Source: Hoeflea prorocentri (lineage in GTDB: Bacteria > Pseudomonadota > Alphaproteobacteria > Rhizobiales > Rhizobiaceae). Taken from it: a stretch of 64,000 bases of DNA. The first letter of the stretch is position 1. Each line of letters starts with the position of its first letter. Positions 28,767 to 37,380 of this stretch are shown one piece after another. The translations under genes were made by a program, and so were the position numbers. The DNA lies in assembly GCF_027944115.1 (NCBI RefSeq), contig NZ_JAPJZI010000001.1, positions 434,001 through 498,000 of the forward strand, given 5' to 3'. A model generated the notes under the pieces. The model did not search any database, was not told where the DNA came from, and saw only the letters and a list, made by a program, of their open reading frames with translations.

Positions 28767-29031
28767 TCACAATGTCAGCATGCGATATGTCGAAAATCCG
28801 GACCAGTCACTGACGTTCCAGAAGTCCGCCGGTATCGGCGATAGGGTTGGCGTGCGTGTGACCATTGCCGAAAAACACATTGAAAAGAAACGCTTGACCC
28901 CGGATTGCCAATGTATGAATGGTGACGGCGAGCTGGCTATCACCGGGCAGGCCGCGGTGCATGCGCCTGAGAGGAAAACCCGCAGGTCCCCGGCGGCAAT
29001 GGCCGCACTGTTTAACGAGGCAATGCAATAA
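28759..29031 (+). CDS. Truncated MaoC-like hot-dog half-domain protein
   Basis: 90 residues if started at TTG 28759, which has GGAGG eight bases ahead; ATG 28780 is an alternative without a good site. The sequence from DQSLTFQKSAG through GDRVGVRVTIAEKH to AITGQAAVHAPERKTRR matches only the second half of a MaoC hot-dog domain, the type found at the N-terminus of MaoC-phosphotransacetylase fusions near ackA and fabI. The first half, with the catalytic Asp-His pair, is absent, as is any phosphotransacetylase. Yet the frame overlaps fabI by 8 bases and ackA by one (TAATG), so it is embedded in the operon. Remnant or repurposed protein. Confidence 0.6.
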   Translation: MSDHNVSMRYVENPDQSLTFQKSAGIGDRVGVRVTIAEKHIEKKRLTPDCQCMNGDGELAITGQAAVHAPERKTRRSPAAMAALFNEAMQ

Positions 29032-30221
29032 TGACCGGTATCCTGACTTTGAACGCCGGATCGTCATCGATCAAATTCGGTCTCTACAATGATGCACCGG
29101 AACCAGAACAGCTGGTTGACGGGCAGGTCGACGGAATTGGCGGTTCCGCGCGGCTTGAACTTCATGCAAAAGCGGCAAAGACCTCGATCGACGTGGACGC
29201 GCCCACACAAGCCGCCGCACTTGAGGTGGCGATGCGGGCTTTGTCACCGCATATGAGTGGTCTTGAGATTTCGGGTATTGGCCACCGGATTGTGCATGGC
29301 GGTATGGAATTCGTCGAACCGGTCGTGTTGACGCAGGATATTTTGGATGGCCTTGCGGAACTTGAACCGCTGGCGCCGCTGCACCAGCCGCATAATCTGG
29401 CCGGTGTTGCGGCAGCGCGGGCGGCGTTTCCGAATGCCGTCCAGATCGGCTGTTTCGACACGGCCTTTCATCGCGGCCATCCCTGGGTTAATGACACGTT
29501 TGCTTTGCCGCGCAGTTATTATGAACAGGGCATTCGGCGATATGGATTTCACGGGCTCAGCTACAACTATATCACCGGTGTGATTGCCGAACGGTTTCCG
29601 GATTTACACAAGGGCCGCATCATAGTCGCCCATCTGGGCAATGGCGCGTCTATGTGTGCGATACGCCAGGGTAAAAGCGTCGGCTCCACCATGGGTTTTT
29701 CCGCGCTTGACGGTTTGCCGATGGGTACGCGCTGCGGTCAGATTGATCCGGGCGTCGTCCTGCACCTGATCACGCAGAAGGGTATGGCACCGCAGGATCT
29801 GATGCACATGCTTTATCACGAGAGCGGGCTGTTGGGACTGTCCGGATTCACTGGTGATATGCGGGAGTTGCTGGCTTCAGACCGCAAGGAGGCCAGACAG
29901 GCTATCGATTACTACGTGTTCCGGGCGCGTCGTGAAATAGGTGCGTTGTCGGCTGTCCTGTGCGGCGTTGATGCGCTTGTTTTCTGCGGGGGTGTCGGGG
30001 AGAACGCAGGACCGATCCGTGAACGCATCGTTGAGGGTCTGGACTATCTGGGGATCGGTATCGATCCGGAAAGGAATTCCGAAAACGCGTTGGATATAGG
30101 CAATGGCCGCACACGCGTAATGGTCATTCCCACGGATGAGGAACGCGTCATCGCGCGTGCTGTGCATAGGAAGAAACATCACGGTACAGAGGACAACACA
30201 ACTCGCCGTCTTTTTGCATAG
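29031..30221 (+). CDS. ackA: Acetate kinase
   Basis: Interconverts acetate/ATP and acetyl phosphate/ADP. 396 residues, full length. N-terminal LTLNAGSSSIKFGLY, the second signature segment GLSYNYI, CGQIDPGVVL and CGGVGENAGPIRER are characteristic. Starts one base inside the preceding stop codon (TAATG), so it is translated by coupling. Usually works with phosphotransacetylase, which is not in this window. Confidence 0.94.
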   Translation: MTGILTLNAGSSSIKFGLYNDAPEPEQLVDGQVDGIGGSARLELHAKAAKTSIDVDAPTQAAALEVAMRALSPHMSGLEISGIGHRIVHGGMEFVEPVVLTQDILDGLAELEPLAPLHQPHNLAGVAAARAAFPNAVQIGCFDTAFHRGHPWVNDTFALPRSYYEQGIRRYGFHGLSYNYITGVIAERFPDLHKGRIIVAHLGNGASMCAIRQGKSVGSTMGFSALDGLPMGTRCGQIDPGVVLHLITQKGMAPQDLMHMLYHESGLLGLSGFTGDMRELLASDRKEARQAIDYYVFRARREIGALSAVLCGVDALVFCGGVGENAGPIRERIVEGLDYLGIGIDPERNSENALDIGNGRTRVMVIPTDEERVIARAVHRKKHHGTEDNTTRRLFA

Positions 30222-30415
30222 CTTACCTTAACCCCCGGTCACCCCATATGATTTTGCCTCAGCGGCTGTGATGTCATCGGGGGTCTGCCGAAGATGGCCG
30301 ACTGAGACAGGGCGATGGTCCATCGCAATGGTGCAGTTCTGTCTTCAATGTTAGCGAACTCTTAGTGCCTCTGGTTCAAACGGCTCTTTGACCAGGCGGG
30401 AGGAGGGGAGCAATC

Positions 30416-30919
30416 ATGGCGATTCTTCATATTATCGAAGGCCCTGTCGGCGCAGGGAAAACGACCTACGCGATCCAATTGAGTCGGGATCTTTCGACAC
30501 CGCCTCTGGTTCTGGACAAGTGGATGGTGACCCTGTTTCAGGCGGACCGACCCGAAACCGGGTTGTGGTCCTGGTATGCTGAACGAAAGACCCGCTGTGT
30601 TTCGCAGATACTGTCGGTGGCTTACAGCCTTCTTGATCTTGGACAGGATGCGATTGTCGAGCTTGGCCTCGTTAAGGTCGAGGACCGTTTGAAGCTCTAT
30701 GAGGCGTTGGATTCGGACGGCCGAACATATCGGGTCCATATCCTTGACACATCGCGGGATGAACGTCACCGGCGCGTCATTCAAAGAAATGCGGTAAAGG
30801 GCGAGACATTCGCCATGCATGTCAGCGATGAAGTGTTTTACCTGGCTTCGGATATGTGGGAGCCGGTTGAGGCATCAGAGCAGCAAGGCCGCGAAGGCAG
30901 TTTCCATTTCGAAGTCTAA
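30416..30919 (+). CDS. P-loop ATPase/kinase of the AAA_33 (zeta-toxin/kinase-like) type
   Basis: 167 residues. Walker A GPVGAGKTT at residues 9-17, a central ETGLWSWY segment, an acidic Walker B-like AIVELGLVKVEDR, and an arginine-rich RDERHRRVIQRN lid region, as in small nucleotide-binding kinases that phosphorylate small molecules or nucleic acids. No antitoxin-like partner is adjacent, so it is probably not a toxin. Substrate unknown. Start ATG follows GGGAGGAGGGGAG. Confidence 0.75.
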   Translation: MAILHIIEGPVGAGKTTYAIQLSRDLSTPPLVLDKWMVTLFQADRPETGLWSWYAERKTRCVSQILSVAYSLLDLGQDAIVELGLVKVEDRLKLYEALDSDGRTYRVHILDTSRDERHRRVIQRNAVKGETFAMHVSDEVFYLASDMWEPVEASEQQGREGSFHFEV

Positions 30920-30982
30920 CAGTTGCATCTTCGAGCAGCCTGCGCCGGTCGCTACAAAGGTGCTTTCAAGCCTGTTTCCTTG

Positions 30983-32365
30983 TCATGCGGGGACGCGGAT
31001 GACGGCCTGGAGGCCTCCCATCGGGCTGTCTGAAAGGGTGATGTCGCCGCCATGGCTGCGAGCGATATCGCGGGCGATGGCAAGGCCGAGGCCGGTGCCG
31101 CTGCTGTCCTGATTGCGTGCTTCGTCGAGGCGGAAGAACGGTTTGAAGACGTCTTCGCGCAATTCAGCCGGGATGCCGGGCCCGTCGTCGTCGATGGCGA
31201 TGGTCAACCAGCCGGTGCGGATTGTTGCCTGTACCTTGATGTTTTGAGCATGACGGCAGGCGTTTGATGCGAGATTGATGACCAGCCGGGAAAAGGCGTT
31301 TGGTCGAACCTTGACGAGCGGCTGCCCATCGATTGCGCAGGTGATGTTGCGGCCGTGAAGCCCGGCATGTTCATCGAGCTTTGCGAACAGTTTCTGCAGA
31401 TCCAGTTCACCGACATCTTCCTGTGCTTCGCCGCGGGCAAAGGACAGATAACCCTCCAGCATCGACTGCATATCGTCGATGTCGTCGTTGAGGCGGGCGG
31501 TCTCGGCTTCGTCGCCGACGAGGGCAAGCTGCAACCGGAAACGGGTCAGGATGGTGCGCAGATCATGACTGACGCCGGTGAGCATGGCGGTGCGCTGTTC
31601 GATCTGTCGTTCAATCCGCTCGCGCATGCGAATAAAGGCAAGGCCGGCGCGGCGGATTTCATCGGCGCCGCGGGGGCGGAAATCCTCCGGCATCTTCTGG
31701 CCCTTGCCGAAACTTTCGGCAGCATCCGCAAGGCTCAGGATCGGCCTGATCTGGCCGCGCAGGAAGAGGATCGCAATGATCAAAAGCACCATTGAGGTTC
31801 CGACCATCCACAGAAGGAAAATATGCGTGTTTGATGCATAGGCCTGGCTGCGGCGGGCAAACACACGCAGAACCTTGTCATCGAGCAGGATGCGGATCTC
31901 GACCAGGTTGGAATCGCCGATCGTGTCGATCCAGAATGGACGCTTTATCTGCTTGGTGATCTCTTCGCTCAGGATGGAATCCAGAATCGAGAAGAACGGC
32001 TTTGATCGCGGAGCCGGCAGCGCACCCTCCGGCTCAATCGCGATGTTGAGCTGCAGCCGATCGCGGGCAATGCGGGTGATTTCATCAAAATTGGCGTCCT
32101 GTGGGTAGGTGTCGATCACGTCGATGATTGCGGCGATGTCGCGGGTCACTGCCGTCGACAGGCGCTGAGTCACGGTTTGCCAATGTCGCTCCATGAAAAC
32201 GAAGGCGATGACCGATTGCAGGATCACCATCGGCAGGATGATGATGAGCAGCGTACGACCGTAAAGACCCGTCGGGATGCGGCGGGTGAACCAGCGTGTG
32301 TAGCGCCTTATGCCTCTTGGCGGATAGCGTTCGTATTCGCGCCTTATGGAATCGATCGTCGTCAT
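30983..32365 (-). CDS. EnvZ-type sensor histidine kinase
   Basis: 460 residues. First membrane helix LLIIILPMVILQSVIAFVF, a periplasmic loop of ~130 residues, second helix (MVGTSMVLLIIAILFL), HAMP linker, dimerisation domain with phospho-acceptor His in GVSHDLRTILTRFRLQ, and a catalytic domain with N box NLASNACRHA, G1 DDGPGIP, F box FKPFFRLD and G2 GTGLGLAI. Partner of the OmpR-type regulator just upstream. ATG 32365 has AGGA at good spacing; GTG 32380 is less likely. Confidence 0.92.
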   Translation of the reverse strand: MTTIDSIRREYERYPPRGIRRYTRWFTRRIPTGLYGRTLLIIILPMVILQSVIAFVFMERHWQTVTQRLSTAVTRDIAAIIDVIDTYPQDANFDEITRIARDRLQLNIAIEPEGALPAPRSKPFFSILDSILSEEITKQIKRPFWIDTIGDSNLVEIRILLDDKVLRVFARRSQAYASNTHIFLLWMVGTSMVLLIIAILFLRGQIRPILSLADAAESFGKGQKMPEDFRPRGADEIRRAGLAFIRMRERIERQIEQRTAMLTGVSHDLRTILTRFRLQLALVGDEAETARLNDDIDDMQSMLEGYLSFARGEAQEDVGELDLQKLFAKLDEHAGLHGRNITCAIDGQPLVKVRPNAFSRLVINLASNACRHAQNIKVQATIRTGWLTIAIDDDGPGIPAELREDVFKPFFRLDEARNQDSSGTGLGLAIARDIARSHGGDITLSDSPMGGLQAVIRVPA

Positions 32366-32503
32366 AAACCGGTCCTGCACGCGCGGCCATTGCCGGGAGC
32401 TGCCTGCACCGCGCCGACCCCTTATAGCAAAGAAACCGCGGCCCGGCCTGACAAAATGACGTTAAATGATTGGCCGGGCTGGGGAAAATTAAGGGGGCAG
32501 TCC

Positions 32504-33202
32504 CTACTCTACGCTGAGCCGGTAGCCGATGCCACGCACGGTCTGCAGCCACATGGGATTGGCCGGGTCTTCCTCGATCTTGCGGCGCAGGCGGTTAATC
32601 TGGACGTCGATCGTCCGCTCGCCGATATCGATATCTTCTCCAACCAGCTCGTGGCGGGGAATGGTTTCTCCCGGACGCTGGGCGAAATGGACCATGATTT
32701 CCTGTTCGCGGTCCGTCAGGCGTACGACTTCCGGGCCGCGTTTCAACTCACGGCGGGCAAGGCCGAATGTGTAGGGTCCGAAGACAATCTGTTCGATCTG
32801 CGGAATTTCGGGTGGGCCGCCGCGCTTGAGAATGTTGTTGATGCGCAGCACAAGTTCGCGCGGGTCAAACGGTTTTGCCAGATAATCATCGGCGCCAGCT
32901 TCGAGGCCTTCGAGGCGGCTGTTGATCTCCGCGAGGGCCGTCAGCATCAGGATCGGTACGTCGCGTATTTCACGCAGATCCTTGGTCAGCGCGACGCCGG
33001 TTTCGCCCGGCATCATGACGTCCACGATCAGCAGATCGAACTCGAGTCCTTCCAGCTTGCGCCGGGCCGCGGCCGCATCCGCAGCGGTGGTGACGCGAAA
33101 ACCCTGGTCGCTCAGATAGCGGTTCAAAAGATCGCGAATTCGCGTGTCGTCGTCCACGACAAGCAGATGTGCAGCGTTGTCGGAAAGCGCTTCAGCCGTC
33201 AT
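32504..33202 (-). CDS. OmpR-type response regulator
   Basis: 232 residues. Receiver domain with VVDDDTRIRDLL at the start, phospho-acceptor Asp in LIVDVMMPGETG and the LTAL and KPFDPREL motifs, then a winged-helix domain (about 135-230) with RTIDVQINRLRRKIE. Together with the downstream kinase it forms a two-component pair; the stimulus cannot be told. Near ilvE, as in some other Rhizobiales. Confidence 0.95.
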   Translation of the reverse strand: MTAEALSDNAAHLLVVDDDTRIRDLLNRYLSDQGFRVTTAADAAAARRKLEGLEFDLLIVDVMMPGETGVALTKDLREIRDVPILMLTALAEINSRLEGLEAGADDYLAKPFDPRELVLRINNILKRGGPPEIPQIEQIVFGPYTFGLARRELKRGPEVVRLTDREQEIMVHFAQRPGETIPRHELVGEDIDIGERTIDVQINRLRRKIEEDPANPMWLQTVRGIGYRLSVE

Positions 33203-33239
33203 GCCGCCTCCTCATCGTCCGTTTCCCAAACCTCTTTGC

Positions 33240-33722
33240 TCAATCCCGGTCTACCATGCCTTTCAGGAACTGCCTGATAAGCTTTTGCCCCTCGGGATTG
33301 ATGCCCCTTAGTGCTTCGGTTATGCGGCGAGACTGTGGCCGAGCCAGTTCCAGAGCCAGTTCGCGGCCCTTATGGGTGGGGTAGAGCCGCCTTTGCCGGC
33401 GGTCATTCGGACCTTCAACCTGATGAATGTAGCCCGAATCCACCAGTTGCTTAAGGACCCGCGCCAGGCTCTGCTTGGTTATCCGGAGCGTATCGAGCAG
33501 ATCGGCAACCGTCATGCCGGGCTGACGATTGACGAAGTGGACAACTCGGTGGTGCGCCCGTCCGAAACCGAATTTTTCAAGGATCGCATCCGGATCGGAG
33601 GTGAAATCGCGATAGGCGAAGTACAGCATTTCGATGATCTCGAAATCAATCCCGTCACTTTCGGAAAGCGGCCCGGTTATGGTGTCGGCGTCCGGTTCTT
33701 TACGTGCCCTGTCGGACGGCAT
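33240..33722 (-). CDS. MarR-family transcriptional regulator
   Basis: 160 residues; winged-helix centre with FGFGRAHHRVVHFVNR, VADLLDTLRITKQSLARVLK and the wing GPNDRRQRRLYPT. Start 33722 was chosen because AAAGGGA lies ahead at right spacing; starts at 33746 and 33761 have no such site, and the latter lies inside an inverted-repeat operator candidate. Divergent from ilvE. May control itself and ilvE or act on distant genes. Confidence 0.88.
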   Translation of the reverse strand: MPSDRARKEPDADTITGPLSESDGIDFEIIEMLYFAYRDFTSDPDAILEKFGFGRAHHRVVHFVNRQPGMTVADLLDTLRITKQSLARVLKQLVDSGYIHQVEGPNDRRQRRLYPTHKGRELALELARPQSRRITEALRGINPEGQKLIRQFLKGMVDRD

Positions 33723-33752
33723 GGCGTCTGTCCCTTTCAAAATCATCCAACT

Positions 33753-33793
33753 GGCCGACATAAAATTTCAAATATGTCAGCCTTGTTGACATA
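33753..33793. promoter_or_regulatory. Candidate MarR operator array
   Basis: Three GACATA-type half sites: GACATA at 33757-33762, TATGTCA at 33773-33779 and TGACATA at 33787-33793. The last two form a perfect 7-base inverted repeat with a 7-base spacer; the first and second form a larger one (GGC.GACATA / TATGTC.GCC). It lies just upstream of the MarR start codon, fitting autoregulation. Confidence 0.6.
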
Positions 33794-33971
33794 ATTTGAT
33801 GCTATTGATAGCCTCAAGCTGCGTCAAGGATGTAAAACCCTCCACGAACACGGCCCCGGCGTTTATGCGGCTTTTCAAGTCGAACGCTCAAATCCCGGTT
33901 CTTTACGGGCGTTTCTCATATCCGGCGACTACAATATCCAAACAAGCGCGACAGCGCTGGAGGTAACGGCA

Positions 33972-34862
33972 ATGGCATCGGTCCCTTTCGATCAGCTTGA
34001 GGGCGAAATCTGGTACAATGACGAGTTTGTTCCGTGGAAGGACGCCAAGCTGCATGTGCTGTCCCACGGTCTGCACTATGCCAGTTCGGTGTTCGAAGGC
34101 GAGCGTGCCTATGGCGGTGTGATTTTCAAGCTGCGCGAGCACACGGAAAGACTGCACAAATCCGCTGAACTTCTTGGTTTCGAGATCCCCTACAGCATCG
34201 AAGAAATCGACGAAGCCTGCAACGAACTCCTGAAACGCCAGGGTTTTGAGGATGCCTATGTGCGGCCGATTGCATGGCGTGGCAGCGAAATGATGGGCGT
34301 TTCAGCACAGCACAACCGGATCAATCTGGCCATCGCGATCTGGCAATGGCCGTCCTATTTCAAACCGGAAGAGCGGCTCAAAGGCATTCGTCTTGACATG
34401 GCGACCTACCGGCGCCCGGATCCGGCCACGATCCCCTGCGAATCCAAAGCCGCAGGCCTTTACATGATCTGCACGCTGTCCAAGCACGAGGCTGAATCAA
34501 AGGGCTATGCGGATGCGCTGATGCTCGACTGGCGCGGACAGGTGGCTGAAGCGACCGGCGCCAATGTGTTCTTCGTCAAGGACGGGGTCATACATACACC
34601 GACGCCTGATTGTTTCCTTGACGGCATTACCCGCCGCACTGTGATCGAGCTTGCGCGCAAGCGCGGCTACGAAGTTGTCGAACGGGCCATTATGCCGGAA
34701 GAAATGCAAGGCTTTGAGGAGTGTTTCCTGACCGGCACGGCTGCGGAAGTCACACCGGTTTCGGAGATTGGCGAGTATCGTTTCTCGGTCGGTGAGATCA
34801 CTACCAATCTGGTGAACGACTATGCGCAGGCTGTTCAGCCGGTGCGCGAGGCGGCCGAGTAG
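33972..34862 (+). CDS. ilvE: Branched-chain amino acid aminotransferase
   Basis: Last step of Val/Leu/Ile synthesis. 296 residues, class IV PLP fold. IWYNDEFVPWKDAKLHVLSHGLHY at the start, Lys in ESKAAGLYM, EATGANVFFV and the FLTGTAAEVTPV motif are diagnostic. ATG preceded by GGAGG at good spacing. Followed by a strong terminator. Confidence 0.96.
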   Translation: MASVPFDQLEGEIWYNDEFVPWKDAKLHVLSHGLHYASSVFEGERAYGGVIFKLREHTERLHKSAELLGFEIPYSIEEIDEACNELLKRQGFEDAYVRPIAWRGSEMMGVSAQHNRINLAIAIWQWPSYFKPEERLKGIRLDMATYRRPDPATIPCESKAAGLYMICTLSKHEAESKGYADALMLDWRGQVAEATGANVFFVKDGVIHTPTPDCFLDGITRRTVIELARKRGYEVVERAIMPEEMQGFEECFLTGTAAEVTPVSEIGEYRFSVGEITTNLVNDYAQAVQPVREAAE

Positions 34863-34887
34863 GGCGAGTCTCATCTGTTTATCACAG

Positions 34888-34917
34888 GGCGCGCGCCAAT
34901 CCGGTTGCGCGCCTTTT
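34888..34917 (+). terminator. Intrinsic terminator after ilvE
   Basis: Stem GGCGCGC / GCGCGCC (34888-34894 and 34907-34913), 12-base loop, TTTT and a further T-rich stretch. 25 bases past the ilvE stop. Confidence 0.85.
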
Positions 34918-34970
34918 ATTTTGCCTTCTTCTTTGAGAACCCAGACACATCAACACTCAGGAATATGACC

Positions 34971-35618
34971 ATGGGCCAGATTCAGGCCGGCATCGTGCCG
35001 GTGACCGATTTCCAGCAGAACTGCACGATCCTTTTTGATTCTGACAGCAAAAAGGGTGTTGTGGTCGATCCGGGCGGGGATGTTGCTGCCATCCAGGACG
35101 TTCTTGAAAAGAATGACATCACAATCGAGGCAATTTGGTTGACGCACGGACACATTGATCATGCCGGAGGCGCGATGGACCTGAAAGAAGCGCTGGATGT
35201 GGCAATTGTCGGTCCGCATGAGGATGACCGGCCATTGCTTGAGGGCCTTGAGGATCAGGCGCGCATGTTCGGTCTTGCCGGCGGTGTACGCAACGTTACT
35301 CCTGACCGGTGGCTCGCCGAGGGTGAGAAGGTCTCATTCGACGGGCACACATTCGATGTTTATCACTGCCCGGGTCATGCGCCGGGCCACGTGATATTCT
35401 TCAACCGCGATGCAGGCTTTGCCCATGTGGGCGACGTGCTTTTCCGCGGATCGATCGGGCGCACCGACCTTCCGGGCGGCAACCATCAGCAATTGCTCGA
35501 TTCCATTCGCGACAAGGTTCTGCCGCTCGGGGACGAGGTCGGCTTTATCTGCGGTCACGGCCCCGGCGGACGGATTGGCGAGGAGCGCCTGACCAATCCG
35601 TTCCTCAAGGGTCTTTAG
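34971..35618 (+). CDS. MBL-fold hydrolase, glyoxalase II-like
   Basis: 215 residues. Metallo-beta-lactamase fold with THGHIDHAGG zinc motif, HCPGHAPGHV, the GDVLFRGSIGRTDLPGG segment and CGHGPGGRIGEER. Similar to the YcbL/glyoxalase II-like branch that hydrolyses thioesters. ATG 34971 is eight bases from AGGA; ATG 34965 is only two bases away. Its stop codon overlaps the BA14K stop on the other strand. Confidence 0.9.
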   Translation: MGQIQAGIVPVTDFQQNCTILFDSDSKKGVVVDPGGDVAAIQDVLEKNDITIEAIWLTHGHIDHAGGAMDLKEALDVAIVGPHEDDRPLLEGLEDQARMFGLAGGVRNVTPDRWLAEGEKVSFDGHTFDVYHCPGHAPGHVIFFNRDAGFAHVGDVLFRGSIGRTDLPGGNHQQLLDSIRDKVLPLGDEVGFICGHGPGGRIGEERLTNPFLKGL

Positions 35619-36133
35619 CGTGCGATACAGAAGTGATCGTAACCGTCATAACCCCTGAAATTGCCCGTTGCAGGGTTGAATGAACGATAGCGCTGGCTGC
35701 AGTAGCGATACCACTCGTCGGTCCAGGGCTCATATTTGCCTTCCGCATAAACCGGTGAAGGCCGGGGGGCGGGCGGGTAATAGTCGTGCGAAGGCCGGTC
35801 GTAGGCGCTGGGCGGCGGATTGTATGCGCGTGGCGGCGGCGAGTAACGGCGCTGAGGGGGAGGGCTGCTCAGCAATGCGCCGGTGATCAGCGCGCCGGCG
35901 GCAAGGCCCAGAATGCCGTATAGAACGGCGTCGTCACCATTGTTCCTTTCGATGACAACAGGACCGCGCTTGCGTTTGTGTTTGCGAGGCTTGGGACCGT
36001 ACCAGCCACGATCGCCATAGTGGTCATGGTAGTGGCGTTTGCCATGGTCATGGGCGTAGGATTGTGAGAGCGGCGCAAGGGTTGCGGCTGTGACCGCGAG
36101 CGTTGCGACGAGTACTTTGACCGGATTTCCCAT
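35615..36133 (-). CDS. BA14K-family exported protein
   Basis: 172 residues. Signal peptide (VLVATLAVTAATLAPLSQSYA), His/Lys/Arg-rich region, a hydrophobic helix (ILGLAAGALITGALLSS), a Pro/Tyr-rich linker, and a C-terminal BA14K domain (WYRYCSQRYRSFNPATGNF, then GYDHFC). BA14K is a surface immunoreactive protein of Brucella; lectin-like activity has been suggested. Start has AGAGGA ahead. Confidence 0.88.
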   Translation of the reverse strand: MGNPVKVLVATLAVTAATLAPLSQSYAHDHGKRHYHDHYGDRGWYGPKPRKHKRKRGPVVIERNNGDDAVLYGILGLAAGALITGALLSSPPPQRRYSPPPRAYNPPPSAYDRPSHDYYPPAPRPSPVYAEGKYEPWTDEWYRYCSQRYRSFNPATGNFRGYDGYDHFCIAR

Positions 36134-36235
36134 CTTACATTCCTCTCAATGTCATCCTGATGTGATGCGTCTCTTACCTGGAATGGCAGCCTAGTCGGCG
36201 CTGCCTGAACCGAAGCTGAACACAACTGCACACAA

Positions 36236-36259
36236 CAAAAAGCCGGGCGTCTGCCCGGC
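36236..36259 (-). terminator. Intrinsic terminator of the 98-residue exported protein
   Basis: GCCGGGC / GCCCGGC stem (36242-36248 and 36253-36259) with a 4-base loop; in the minus direction it is followed by TTTTTG. About 30 bases past the stop of the gene ending at 36288. Confidence 0.85.
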
Positions 36260-36287
36260 GTTCTGCAATGGTGGAATGTTCAACGGG

Positions 36288-36584
36288 TCAACGCCCGCCG
36301 GCAATTGCCCCGCCGACGATGGCGCCAGCCGCAAAACCCAAAAGGCCAAGGGCTGCGGCATTGCTGTTGCCTTTGTGGACGACGGCAGGCGGGCGGTGTT
36401 TGTTGTAGCCGCGCGGATAATGGGCACGGGGGCCCTTCTTGTAGTAGCCGGGGGCCTTTTTATAGCTATAGTGCTTGCCGTATTCAGCTGGTTTGCCGGT
36501 GCCGGCCATCGCGCCGGTGGCAGGGATGACAGCGGTCGCAAGGACAGCCGTGATGGCAATTGCGGTACGTGAGAAGACGTTCAT
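36288..36584 (-). CDS. Small exported basic protein with glycine-rich C-terminal helix
   Basis: 98 residues, no recognised family. Signal peptide (IAITAVLATAVIPATGAMA), a Tyr/Lys/His/Pro-rich basic middle (YKKAPGYYKKGPRAHYPRG), and a C-terminal glycine-zipper-like helix (LGLLGFAAGAIVGGAIAGG). The layout echoes the neighbouring BA14K protein without its C-terminal domain, so the two could be related surface proteins. AAGGA precedes ATG at nine bases. Confidence 0.75.
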   Translation of the reverse strand: MNVFSRTAIAITAVLATAVIPATGAMAGTGKPAEYGKHYSYKKAPGYYKKGPRAHYPRGYNKHRPPAVVHKGNSNAAALGLLGFAAGAIVGGAIAGGR

Positions 36585-36713
36585 TGTTTCTGATCCTTGT
36601 TTGGAACGGCGGAGAGCAAGGCCCTCTTTTCGGATCAGACCCTATTGGTCGGGCAATGAACGGAAACTGAATGGAAGCCTCTGAAATATTAAAGAAAATT
36701 AATGTGGACTCGG

Positions 36714-36748
36714 CAAAAAAAACGGCCGCCGGCTGTTGCCGGACGGCC
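36714..36748 (-). terminator. Intrinsic terminator of the cold-shock gene
   Basis: In the minus direction: stem GGCCG.CCGGC / GCCGG.CGGCC around a 4-base loop (36724-36748) followed by a run of eight or nine T. 24 bases past the cold-shock stop. Confidence 0.8.
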
Positions 36749-36771
36749 TTTACGCGGTGCCTGTGACCGGT

Positions 36772-36987
36772 TTATTCCACAATCGTCAGATTGACGGCTT
36801 TCGGTCCCTTTCCACGACGGTCAGGCTCGGTATCGAATGATACCTTCTGGTTCTCCATCAAGGAGTCCAGGCCTGAATCCTTCAGAGCGGAAATATGAAC
36901 GAAGATATCAGACTCGCCGCTATCGGGTTTGATAAAACCGAAACCCTTATCGGTATTGAAAAACTTTACAGTGCCAGTCTCGGCCAT
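36772..36987 (-). CDS. cspA: Cold-shock protein, CspA family
   Basis: 71 residues, a single cold-shock domain. RNP motifs KGFGFIKP and DIFVHISAL are intact. Binds single-stranded nucleic acid, working as an RNA chaperone. GAGGACC precedes the ATG. Rhizobia carry several such genes and this cannot be assigned to a particular one; a long leader region (to 37380) may hold post-transcriptional control. Confidence 0.93.
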   Translation of the reverse strand: MAETGTVKFFNTDKGFGFIKPDSGESDIFVHISALKDSGLDSLMENQKVSFDTEPDRRGKGPKAVNLTIVE

Positions 36988-37380
36988 GCTTTCAGGTCCT
37001 CTTTAATGTCCGCAGGCAATCGCCCGCACGTCGTCGGTTTTACCCGTTTTGCGGGTAAGACAGGCAGTTCTCGAAAGTTTCGGAAAGGTCCCTGTTATCG
37101 TGATCCCGTGTGCTTTGTTTTTAGCATGATCTGGATTCACCCGGAATTTTATGCGTCTCCGGTCCGCATGGCTATCAGTAGGTTTCCCGTGTTCGCAAAT
37201 TGCCCGAACGCACGATAGAGTGATGCAGGCGGCAAAAATAAGCAAGAAAAAGTTTTATGACAGATTTGTATTGCAACTCACATGGGCAACGAAAACCCCT
37301 GTGCCCGCGAAAGATTTAAGAAAAAATCCCGTTGAGGATCAGCTAGATGCGACAAAATGCGTCAATTGCCAAAGGAGCGT
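36988..37380. other. Long leader/intergenic region upstream of cspA
   Basis: 393 bases, more AT-rich than its surroundings, especially 37220-37340. No firm gene. An open frame 37228-37384 (+, 52 residues, Lys rich) exists but lacks a good ribosome binding site. An inverted repeat GTTCG-N9-CGAAC lies near 37192-37210. Cold-shock genes often have long structured leaders. Confidence 0.45.
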
